Shown here one piece after another: positions 55,909-63,043 of a stretch of 63,043 nt of DNA. The stretch lies in IMG/VR virus record IMGVR_UViG_3300036945_000174, positions 1 through 63,043 of that record; one strand, given 5' to 3'. A program made the translations under genes and the position numbers. Every line of letters starts with the position of its first letter. Within the stretch, counting starts at the first letter, position 1. This DNA is from a virus. The notes under the pieces are model-generated. The model was not told the DNA's origin. It did not search any database and saw only the letters and a list, made by a program, of their open reading frames with translations.

Positions 55909-58155
55909 TTATCTAATAAGTTCACTTCTAGTTCCTGAGTTATTATACTTTGCAAAATTAACACTTATTTTCGACTCTTTCTTTGCCGCCAAGTATATGT
56001 TCTTCTGATTGGCCATAATAGCTAGTCCTGAACTGATTGCGGCGTCAAATTTAGTCCTGTTATTTATATCAAATTTAGCCCACTCCTCTATAGTTCTAGT
56101 GAAGTACATATCACCCATCTCGTCAGAGTCTCTGTAAGTTCCTTCAGTATCCATTCCGACATACTTTTCTATATAAGATTGAATAGCGGCCGCGTGCGAC
56201 TGCTTAACATCTTCAGATGAGTTTGGTATTCCTCCAAGCTCACGCTCTGTCTTTGATAGGTTGGTAAAGTGCTTATCAGGCCTATTCATTGAAAATCCTC
56301 TGTACCCTCTATTCTTAAAGTGATATAAAAGCCTAGGTTTATTATTCTCTACTAGAATTGGCATTCCATAAAATATGCAGGCCATAAGAACCTCTTCGAA
56401 GAATATCTCTGCCGTCTGAGGACGAGCTATATACTCAAGGAAGAAATGGTTACTAGGAGCATTATCCATATTAAACTTAGTAAGTCCGTGCAGAGATCCG
56501 TTAGATCCTCCGCCTCCGACAGTTCCGGATATATCGTAAGGGTCACAACCAAAAGCGCCAATGTGCTCATTACCAGGGTACTTGTTTCCATTTTTATAAA
56601 CTACTTGGTTCTGCATTGCTGAATTAGGAATCCACGAAACAAGGAATCTACCCCTTGGATCTGGAGTCCAAATAACCTGAGTATCCTTCTCTCCATTCTT
56701 CCAGTGAAACGATCCTCTAGTTAGTATCTGATCTCTGATTAGAGAGTCGTTATAGTCTATCTGTTGATAGATCTTTGTTAAGTTAAACAAAGACGCCTTG
56801 CTCTCATCTCTAAACGCGTGAGACTCTGTTCTGGAGAACTGTCTATAAAACTCATTCAATGCGTCTGCATCATTCTTTAAAGATGCAACCTCATTCTCCC
56901 AGTAGTCTATAGCTCCATTTGTTATTAGTCTTCCATCTATACCGGTTACCGGAGTTTCTGGCTTTCTAAATACTGGCATTCCGTATCTGTCAATATAACC
57001 CTCGAAGTTCCACTCCATTGGAATATATAATGAATACATTCCGGATTTTGTCTGTCCGTTCTCATTACGTGTTTTTATATTTGAGTCCTCGTATAGCTTC
57101 TTGAAATTAGATCCACCCTTAGCAAGCGCGTTAGGAGTTGACCCCATCATACACTTACCGATAATTCTACTACCTAAACGAAGACAAGTCTTTCTAACTC
57201 GCCATCCGTTAAGAATATTATTAGGAGCTTCTAATTTACCAGACTCGTCCTCAACAAGAAATATTAGTTTTTCCCCATCATAACTGTTATCAGACGTGTT
57301 CTTCCAGTCAATAGACGTATCGAGACCTTCTAATTCTGTATCTGAATTTTCATACATATTCTTCTTTGTGATCTTCGAAGCAGGTACTCTAAAGGCAAGC
57401 TCTGTTTTTGGCTTGTCCATACCGTCCATAATAGGCTTAAAAAAGAATGGATAGTTACTAGATATAGGAACGACTTTATTAGTAAACATTGTCTTAGCAT
57501 CACCACCCGTCTTAGACTGTATACCAATCCTAGCATCCTTAGCAAGCGTACCTATGTTTACACCTTCAGACGAAGCCATAAAAGAGAATCCAGAACGTCT
57601 AATCTTTAGGTAGACCATACCGAAGCACCTGTCGTCTGCACGACACGCCTCCCAATAAATAAAAAATATTCTATTAGCCTCACGAAAGTCAGGAAGACCG
57701 ACGTCAATCTTTGTCCACTGACAGTACATGTAGTGAGATCCGGTCATATAAGTCTCCACTCCATTACTCATGAAGAAGAACCCGTTCTCTCTTCTGTCGA
57801 ACTCAGTCTCTATATAGTCAACCCACTTAGACTTGAAATCATTAGGCATATCATGCCAATGAAATATAGACTTTATTTTATCTAACTCCTTAGGATATTC
57901 GAATGGTTGCCAGTACTGATTTTCTTTTTTCTTATCTCTAGAGTATACTACGTCTGGATTTTTAGGCAGAGCTATAAGTAGTCCGTTTATATTATAAACC
58001 TCACCAATAGTTCCGTTCTTAGATATAACAATCATGTTATACTTCTCGTCGTATCCGTACTGCCAAGACTTTTTATTATTCTTGTTGGCTAGTACAGTTG
58101 GCGGAATATGGTTCTTTACAACTGAGTATAAATTATTTTGATCGTTTTTCTGCAA
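55909..58155 (-). CDS. terL: Terminase large subunit (748 aa)
   Basis: ATPase: deviant Walker A YLKIRRSGFSFMASSE near 190, Walker B KLIFLVEDESGK near 300. RNase-H-fold nuclease: GAFGCDPYD near 540 supplies the first catalytic Asp, with FFLEYIARP after it. The long N-terminal extension is typical of crAss-like and flavobacterial podophage terminases. Packages DNA through the portal encoded next (stop abuts portal start). Confidence 0.9.
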   Translation of the reverse strand: MQKNDQNNLYSVVKNHIPPTVLANKNNKKSWQYGYDEKYNMIVISKNGTIGEVYNINGLLIALPKNPDVVYSRDKKKENQYWQPFEYPKELDKIKSIFHWHDMPNDFKSKWVDYIETEFDRRENGFFFMSNGVETYMTGSHYMYCQWTKIDVGLPDFREANRIFFIYWEACRADDRCFGMVYLKIRRSGFSFMASSEGVNIGTLAKDARIGIQSKTGGDAKTMFTNKVVPISSNYPFFFKPIMDGMDKPKTELAFRVPASKITKKNMYENSDTELEGLDTSIDWKNTSDNSYDGEKLIFLVEDESGKLEAPNNILNGWRVRKTCLRLGSRIIGKCMMGSTPNALAKGGSNFKKLYEDSNIKTRNENGQTKSGMYSLYIPMEWNFEGYIDRYGMPVFRKPETPVTGIDGRLITNGAIDYWENEVASLKNDADALNEFYRQFSRTESHAFRDESKASLFNLTKIYQQIDYNDSLIRDQILTRGSFHWKNGEKDTQVIWTPDPRGRFLVSWIPNSAMQNQVVYKNGNKYPGNEHIGAFGCDPYDISGTVGGGGSNGSLHGLTKFNMDNAPSNHFFLEYIARPQTAEIFFEEVLMACIFYGMPILVENNKPRLLYHFKNRGYRGFSMNRPDKHFTNLSKTERELGGIPNSSEDVKQSHAAAIQSYIEKYVGMDTEGTYRDSDEMGDMYFTRTIEEWAKFDINNRTKFDAAISSGLAIMANQKNIYLAAKKESKISVNFAKYNNSGTRSELIR

Positions 58156-58414
58156 ATCCCTGTATTTTAGGTTCTGGCTTAGCTACTTCCTTAGGATCCT
58201 CATTTAGTTTTTCAGATTCTTGCTCTATTCTGTTAAGAATACTAAAAGCATCTTCTATAGCTAAACGTTTGGTTGCCGCGGCATTTTTTAGTTTGTCAGA
58301 TGACAAGTCATCGTCTCCACCTCTTATAATTGTATCTTCAGCAACTTTAATGAGTTCTTCAACTGCTTTGTAACCAGCCGCTATGATACGCTCTTTTATG
58401 TCTTTTAATTCCAT
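58133..58414 (-). CDS. Terminase small subunit candidate (93 aa)
   Basis: Helical, charged protein (MELKDIKERIIAAGYKAVEE; KNAAATKRLAIEDAFSILNR) immediately upstream of terL with a 23-nt overlap. Size and position fit a small terminase or its regulatory helper. No HTH signature is obvious, so the call rests on context. Confidence 0.55.
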   Translation of the reverse strand: MELKDIKERIIAAGYKAVEELIKVAEDTIIRGGDDDLSSDKLKNAAATKRLAIEDAFSILNRIEQESEKLNEDPKEVAKPEPKIQGFAEKRSK

Positions 58415-58971
58415 TTAATTGTGATGTTATTAGTAAACATCCTGTATAGTTTTTGATCTTCTATAGTAAAAGGATATTCACTATCTGGTTCAAATGCAAT
58501 TTCATCTCCGACATTAAGTCCTAGAGATAGTAGTTCGTTATTTATATAAGCAATAGTTCCTATAAGAGGCTCTTCCTTACAGTTCTTTTTAATTATTGAT
58601 TCTTTTGATTCTGTAGGTTTAATAAAGCAGTACTTAGAGTGCGCCTTCCATACATCGTTATGTTTGTACATAAAGAACTGCTCCTGATCAACAAAGAAAA
58701 GATCGTCCTTAAAGTAGCTTGCGCCACTCTTTTCTCTTCCTTTCATGTCGTAATACAGCTTAAATACATTATGGTGTACTAATAACGTGTCTCCTTTAGT
58801 TATCTCTCCTGAGTAGTTAATAGGCGTCTCTATCACCTCTGCATATCTATTTGAAACCGTATGGTCCTCTTGAGATACGCTGGTAATTAATTCAAGTCCT
58901 CCTATCTCTTTGATGTTATCATATCGTCTACCATTTAATGGTTTAACGATAAACATATTTGGGGATTTCAT
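58405..58971 (-). CDS. Conserved protein, possibly GroES-like double fold (188 aa)
   Basis: PNMFIVKPLNGRRYDNIKEI … ITKGDTLLVHHNVFKLYYDM … FFVDQEQFFMYKH … YCFIKPTE … VGDEIAFEPDSEYPFTIEDQ. The repeated 'parameter – GD-x-(L/I)-x – residue' layout resembles two Cpn10/GroES-like beta barrels in tandem. Found upstream of terminase in related phages as I recall. Function unknown. Confidence 0.55.
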   Translation of the reverse strand: MKSPNMFIVKPLNGRRYDNIKEIGGLELITSVSQEDHTVSNRYAEVIETPINYSGEITKGDTLLVHHNVFKLYYDMKGREKSGASYFKDDLFFVDQEQFFMYKHNDVWKAHSKYCFIKPTESKESIIKKNCKEEPLIGTIAYINNELLSLGLNVGDEIAFEPDSEYPFTIEDQKLYRMFTNNITIKWN

Positions 58972-59198
58972 TAGAAGTTTATGTTATACTCTATAGATAT
59001 AGGCATATTAGAATTAAACTCCTTCCAAAGAAATACTTCGTCTTCCTTCTCTATCCAGATCTTAATTCCTCCTGTCATATCATCTAGTCGTATGTGATGT
59101 ATGGTGTGAGAATTATTCAATACAGGCTGACCTACAATGTAATGCATACCATTACTCTTGTAGTCAGCTCCTATTGTTATTTTTCTAATATCGAACAT
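58971..59198 (-). CDS. Hypothetical beta protein (75 aa)
   Basis: MFDIRKITIGADYKSNGMHY, then WIEKEDEVFLWKEFNSN; small beta-rich protein. One-base overlaps with both neighbours. No family recognised. Confidence 0.65.
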   Translation of the reverse strand: MFDIRKITIGADYKSNGMHYIVGQPVLNNSHTIHHIRLDDMTGGIKIWIEKEDEVFLWKEFNSNMPISIEYNINF

Positions 59199-59461
59199 TA
59201 TGCTTCTTGCTCGACTTCAGAGATTTCCCCTGTTTTAATATCTATAGAGATATTCCCTCCATAAACTTCAGACAATTCCTTTTTAAACTCTTCTCTCTTA
59301 ACATACTGATCGTTGATCTGTCTAAGTACGTCAGATTTCTTGAATTCAAATTCAGTTACCAACTGTCCTAATGCTTCGTTAGCCTTTACAAAGAATCCTT
59401 CAAAGTTTTGTAACTTGATTAATTCTTTTTCTTCAATTTTTTTTAAGTCCACTTTTTTCAT
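59198..59461 (-). CDS. Coiled-coil protein heading the packaging operon (87 aa)
   Basis: MKKVDLKKIEEKELIKLQNF then a Lys/Glu-rich helix and an acidic end. Common first gene in flavobacterial phage late operons. Function unknown. Preceded by a clear -7 box. Confidence 0.7.
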   Translation of the reverse strand: MKKVDLKKIEEKELIKLQNFEGFFVKANEALGQLVTEFEFKKSDVLRQINDQYVKREEFKKELSEVYGGNISIDIKTGEISEVEQEA

Positions 59462-59480
59462 TTTGATTTAAATTTATTGG

Positions 59481-59488
59481 CAAATATA
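59481..59488 (-). promoter_or_regulatory. -7 promoter box TATATTTG for the packaging operon
   Basis: Minus-strand TATATTTG 19 nt before ATG 59461, in the 39-nt gap after the small MTKIS gene. It drives the small-protein, terminase and portal genes. Confidence 0.7.
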
Positions 59489-59500
59489 CAAAATTATTTT

Positions 59501-59764
59501 TTAATGTACAATTTTTAAAACATCTGCCGTTCTGTATACTCTACCAACTGCTAGTCCAGCTGTAACTGCCGCTGCATTATCTGCATACTCAGGCACTCCT
59601 GTTAGTGAGGGAGTGTTTAATATTAAAAGGTTCTGTTGTAGAAAACTAATTACATCAGCAAACGTGAAGTTTTTAGTTTCTAAACTATTCTCAGCGTCAG
59701 TTCCGACCAACTTGTCGTCTACTGTAATTTCGCTGTCGTCTGGTAATTGACTGATCTTTGTCAT
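59501..59764 (-). CDS. Fibre-associated small protein, MTKIS family (87 aa)
   Basis: MTKISQLPDDSEITVDDKLV GTD-type leader, then NFTFADVISFLQQNLL and VGRVYRTADVLKIVH, a layout seen in short phage fibre-adaptor proteins. Shares its leader pattern with the gene at 3534-4247. Last gene of the fibre block. Confidence 0.7.
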   Translation of the reverse strand: MTKISQLPDDSEITVDDKLVGTDAENSLETKNFTFADVISFLQQNLLILNTPSLTGVPEYADNAAAVTAGLAVGRVYRTADVLKIVH

Positions 59765-59769
59765 ACTAG

Positions 59770-60126
59770 TTACTCTACTACTGGGGTTTCTTCAACTACT
59801 ACTTCCTCAGAAACTACTTCTTCTACGATTGGCTCTGGAATTGATTCTGGTGGAACATATTCTCCTGTGATTACAAGATTCAATTGTTCTGCAATCCAAT
59901 CCCAAGCATAGTTATCAACTGTCCAGTCAGCATAAGCTTCTCCTGTCATAGTTAAGTTACCTTGAGCTAATTGCGTACTTACATTACCTTCTACTGTTTC
60001 GGCAAATAATCCATACCAGAATGTTGCAGATGTATTCAATGCTACATTTACTGCATAAGCGTTTAAAAGAGTTGCTTGTTGTACTGTTCCGTTATCCCAA
60101 ATGGATACTGCTTCGATTGTTTTCAT
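59770..60126 (-). CDS. Fibre-associated protein with acidic Pro/Val tail (118 aa)
   Basis: MKTIEAVSIWDNGTVQQATL, a small folded domain (WYGLFAETVEGNVSTQLAQG; AYADWTVDNYAWDWIAEQLN), then a low-complexity tail with VEEVVSEEVVVEETPVVE. Similar proteins follow fibre genes in flavobacterial phages. The stop of the large fibre gene overlaps its start by one base. Confidence 0.7.
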   Translation of the reverse strand: MKTIEAVSIWDNGTVQQATLLNAYAVNVALNTSATFWYGLFAETVEGNVSTQLAQGNLTMTGEAYADWTVDNYAWDWIAEQLNLVITGEYVPPESIPEPIVEEVVSEEVVVEETPVVE

Positions 60127-63043
60127 TATTGTTTGTTTTCTAGGTTATTTATTCTTTGTTCTAAATTATTTATCTTTTCTATTGCTTCTTGTAATGCTGC
60201 TGTTAGCAATGGTACTAATTTTGATTGATCTATTCCTTGATATTTAGGAGATCCATCATAATCCAATTCATCTTTTTCTCCTGTTACCGCTTCAGGTATT
60301 ACCTCTTGTACTTCGTGAGCAATGAATCCATCAACTATTTTTGTAGGTTCATTAATGAAATTAAATCTACAAGGATTTAAAGCATTTAATCTATCTATAG
60401 CATACTGTATTGGCACAACGTTTTCTTTTAACCTATAATCGGAAGAAGTATTATACGCTGTAGACGTTGTTGTACAGGTTATAGTTCCGACAGCCGTTGA
60501 AGAGTTAAAGAATTGCATTGCTCCTAAACTAGTACTATATAATCCGGTCACAATTTTTATACCAGTCCCATAATTACACGCGTCAAACGTAGCTGTGACA
60601 GCTCCGTAAGTATTGCCGCTTCCCGCCGCGTTAAACTTAGAACCAGTAACTCCGTTTGTGCCTGAATGATTAACTATTAATCCAACTTGATTACTAGGGG
60701 GCGTTATAGTTACATTGTTACTAAAAGTAGAACTTCCTCCACTATCAATAGACAAAAGAACACTTGATGATGAATTTAAAAATCTAAACCCTCCCCCGGC
60801 TTCAGTTTTTTGGAACACCATATTACCATCATCTTTTATGTATCCACTTTGACCTGATGTTCTTGTTGAATGAAAATAAAGAAATGGAGTTGTTGAAGAG
60901 TTAACGGTAACGCTTGTTGTAAATCTTCCGTTACCTGCAACATCTAACTTATACCCTGCGTCTGTTGGTGATGAACCTATGAATACGTTTCCGTTTCCAA
61001 ATACACGCACTTTTTCAGTACCCTGCGTAACAAGAGAAATATAACCAGCCCCTCCGGTACTATTCCTTGTACCTAATGCTAATGAATCATACGAGTTTCT
61101 TCTTTGTTCTATAAAACCATATACTGTAGTACCGCCGTCAGCATTAAATGTCATTCTTGCAGCCACATCTTCGCTAACAGAAGTGTTAGATTGCCTTACG
61201 TGTATTGCGGAAAAATCTGATGTTAATCCATTACCGTTGGACTGTAATACATCTAATTTACCACTCGGACTTGTTGTTCCTATTCCTACGTTACCGCCTG
61301 AAGTGATGCCTAATCTAACAACAGAATTATTTCTATCTATAATAGCTAATCCTCCATCATCAACAGAATTAATATCAACTGAAAAATCCCACTGTTTTGT
61401 GCCATTTCTGTTTAACATAGATAGAGCATTAGTTAGAGTTGAATTTTCTCTTAATGTTAAAACAGTATTAACATACGGACTTGCAGTACCAATTCCAACG
61501 TTGCCGCCTGAAGTGATACGCATACGTTCGGTTGCATTAGAGTAAATTAAGAAATTATTATTACTCATTGAACCGATGTAAGTGTCATTGTCTACAGTTG
61601 GGTTTATAACTCCAAATCTACCATAAACACTTCCTGAAGTATTTTCTATTGTTATACCTTTACCTGTAGTGCTATTTGCAACTCCAACCGATAATAAATT
61701 TGAAGGACTTGTTGTACCAATTCCTATATTTCCGTTTCCTTTTATGGTTAATCTATCAACATAAATATAATTAGCACCATCATAATATCTTGATTGAAAC
61801 TTTAAACCACCACCATATAAATCAGTAGAAGTATCGTTGTAACCATATATTTTACCACCAATAGTAGGGTCTGCTTCTGTTAAAAATAACTTACCATTTG
61901 TTAACGTTAATTTTTCACTTGGATTGGTTGTACCAATTCCAACGTTGCCGCCTGAAGTGATACTTAACCTTTCAAAAGAATCTCCAACCCCACCCGACAT
62001 AATTCTAATTCTACCGCTTGAATTACCAATACCACCTAATACAGATGAACCTGCATAGTTATAAAAAAGTAAATTAGAAAAGTCATCTGAACTTCTATTT
62101 AAAATTGCAATACCTTGAGCCGAGCCGTTTGATTGAACTGTTAATGGATTAACAGGACTTGAAGTTCCAATTCCAACATTGCCGCCTGAAGTGATAATTG
62201 CTTTTGGAGTAGCAGTACCATCAGTGAAAAATTGAATATTTTTACCTGTATCAGCAGCAATACCCAAATTACTATCTGTATTCCCATACCAAGCACCCGC
62301 AACTCCAATAAATGCACTTTGAACATTATTTTGATATAACGCCATAAATCCACCACCTGTGCTTCCTGTGTTTGAAATCCTAACACCCGCATAAGAACCT
62401 GAACCTTGCACGTGTAAATTAGTTCCAGGACTTGCAGTTCCAATTCCTAATCTATCATTTGTCGAATCCCAAAATAAGTTTGATTCTCCAGTTATTGAAC
62501 TTGTACCATTCCAATAAGCAACTTGTCCGCTCGCCCCTGTTCCTGTAACTGGATTAGTTAAAGCATTTTGTTTGCTATTGAAAGTTGTCCAATCGGCAGC
62601 GCTTAACACCCCTCTATTTGTTGCACTTGCAGTTGGAACGTTTAAAGTTATAACTGGAGTTGTAGTACCATTGGCAACAGTAGATGATAAGTCAGTTCCA
62701 GTTGTACCTAATGTTAAAGCAGCAACACTTGTTACTGTACCAACACCTGCGCCGCCAACTAAAGCTAATGTTCCTGTAGCTCCTGGTAATGTATAAGTAT
62801 AAGCACCATTAGTTATTGTAGAACCTAGTTTTAATTGACCTGTGATATTTGCAGTACCAGTAACTTGTAATTTATCTACTCCATTATCTGTTGTACCACC
62901 TAATAATAAATCTCCGTAAATAGCAGTAGTTGTTGTTGAGCTATTACCTAATACAGTTGTGTTTGAACCTAAGCCTGTTGCATCGTGTCCTATTACTATT
63001 TGATTAGTTTGGTTGTTTGCTAATGCTTTTGAAAAATAACCTA
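60126..63043 (-). CDS. Tail fibre, C-terminal part, with Peptidase_S74 chaperone domain
   Basis: This is the continuation of the gene starting at 1556. The codons before 62609 (…NRGVLSAADW) stay open, so GTG 62609 is internal. The shaft carries repeated GGNVGIGT(T/A)SP motifs, each about 15 residues with spacers, typical of trimeric phage fibres. The last ~110 residues begin SSDYRLKENVVPIQYA and contain HEVQEVIPEAVTGEKD, matching the Peptidase_S74 / endosialidase intramolecular chaperone, which trimerises and cleaves itself off. It ends in a coiled coil (INNLEQRINNLENKQ). The shaft DNA has near-identical repeats that could recombine. Role: host recognition at the tail tip. Confidence 0.9.
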   Translation of the reverse strand, partial: GYFSKALANNQTNQIVIGHDATGLGSNTTVLGNSSTTTTAIYGDLLLGGTTDNGVDKLQVTGTANITGQLKLGSTITNGAYTYTLPGATGTLALVGGAGVGTVTSVAALTLGTTGTDLSSTVANGTTTPVITLNVPTASATNRGVLSAADWTTFNSKQNALTNPVTGTGASGQVAYWNGTSSITGESNLFWDSTNDRLGIGTASPGTNLHVQGSGSYAGVRISNTGSTGGGFMALYQNNVQSAFIGVAGAWYGNTDSNLGIAADTGKNIQFFTDGTATPKAIITSGGNVGIGTSSPVNPLTVQSNGSAQGIAILNRSSDDFSNLLFYNYAGSSVLGGIGNSSGRIRIMSGGVGDSFERLSITSGGNVGIGTTNPSEKLTLTNGKLFLTEADPTIGGKIYGYNDTSTDLYGGGLKFQSRYYDGANYIYVDRLTIKGNGNIGIGTTSPSNLLSVGVANSTTGKGITIENTSGSVYGRFGVINPTVDNDTYIGSMSNNNFLIYSNATERMRITSGGNVGIGTASPYVNTVLTLRENSTLTNALSMLNRNGTKQWDFSVDINSVDDGGLAIIDRNNSVVRLGITSGGNVGIGTTSPSGKLDVLQSNGNGLTSDFSAIHVRQSNTSVSEDVAARMTFNADGGTTVYGFIEQRRNSYDSLALGTRNSTGGAGYISLVTQGTEKVRVFGNGNVFIGSSPTDAGYKLDVAGNGRFTTSVTVNSSTTPFLYFHSTRTSGQSGYIKDDGNMVFQKTEAGGGFRFLNSSSSVLLSIDSGGSSTFSNNVTITPPSNQVGLIVNHSGTNGVTGSKFNAAGSGNTYGAVTATFDACNYGTGIKIVTGLYSTSLGAMQFFNSSTAVGTITCTTTSTAYNTSSDYRLKENVVPIQYAIDRLNALNPCRFNFINEPTKIVDGFIAHEVQEVIPEAVTGEKDELDYDGSPKYQGIDQSKLVPLLTAALQEAIEKINNLEQRINNLENKQ
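62872..63043. repeat. Terminal direct repeat, right copy (assembly overlap)
   Basis: This is the right copy of the 172-base terminal repeat (see 1-172). The single difference is synonymous, suggesting population polymorphism or a base-calling error rather than functional divergence. Confidence 0.95.

Noticed and set aside
62607-62609. GTG start giving an 827-aa fibre
   Set aside because: The frame is open upstream to the window end and continues through the terminal repeat to ATG 1556.

Overview
The window is an essentially complete genome of a tailed phage, most likely a short-tailed lytic phage of a Bacteroidota (flavobacterial) host. The first 172 bases recur at the far end (1-172 = 62872-63043, one synonymous mismatch), so the map closes into a circle or terminally redundant molecule of about 62,871 bp, and a receptor-binding fibre gene runs through the join. 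The host assignment rests on AT-rich DNA, many promoters of the Bacteroidota TAnnTTTG (-7) / TTTG (-33) type, absence of clear Shine-Dalgarno sequences, and protein families typical of flavobacterial phages. The head-neck-tail module (terminase, portal, major capsid, two ring-like proteins, 1454-aa muzzle-like protein) looks like that of crAss-like phages. I see no integrase, no DNA polymerase and no RNA polymerase, so replication and transcription probably lean on the host.

Layout. (i) 1-13.2 kb, minus strand: tail fibres, a GIY-YIG endonuclease, a lysis cassette (two holin-like membrane proteins, M15 peptidase, unimolecular-spanin-like lipoprotein), a run of small basic proteins, and a chaperonin operon (GroES, GroEL, an Acb2-like anti-CBASS candidate). 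A regulator-like gene at 7.75 kb is the only plus-strand gene in this arm. At 11.76-12.40 kb lies a gene-free, highly structured minus-strand region with two embedded tRNA-like domains. (ii) 13.2-14.1 kb: a control region with ATGAC iterons (candidate origin), a strong plus-strand promoter and a structured leader. (iii) 14.1-31.6 kb, plus strand: about 50 small overlapping early genes including a 2[4Fe-4S] ferredoxin, then a replication/recombination set (RecE-like nuclease, DUF3127 OB-fold protein, VirE_N/SF3 primase-helicase, SF2 helicase, VRR-NUC nuclease, DnaA-domain-IV-like protein, calcineurin-like phosphoesterase, MazG) interrupted by HNH and GIY-YIG homing endonucleases. (iv) 31.6-62.9 kb, minus strand: late virion genes ending in a 2888-aa polyvalent, probably ejected protein. 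The two convergent arms meet in a perfect 22-bp palindromic terminator.

The most striking element is a pair of complete hammerhead ribozymes, one type III (14046-14100) and one type I (14323-14372), flanking a 72-codon gene directly behind the early promoter. Self-cleavage at both sites would release a 314-nt RNA carrying exactly that gene. Also notable are the large structured RNA at 11.8-12.4 kb, a tRNA-Leu(UAA)-like element with a roughly 57-nt insertion, probable leaderless promoters, the phage GroEL/GroES pair, the ferredoxin and the anti-CBASS candidate. All calls come from reading the sequence. Family names are by motif recognition, not database search.
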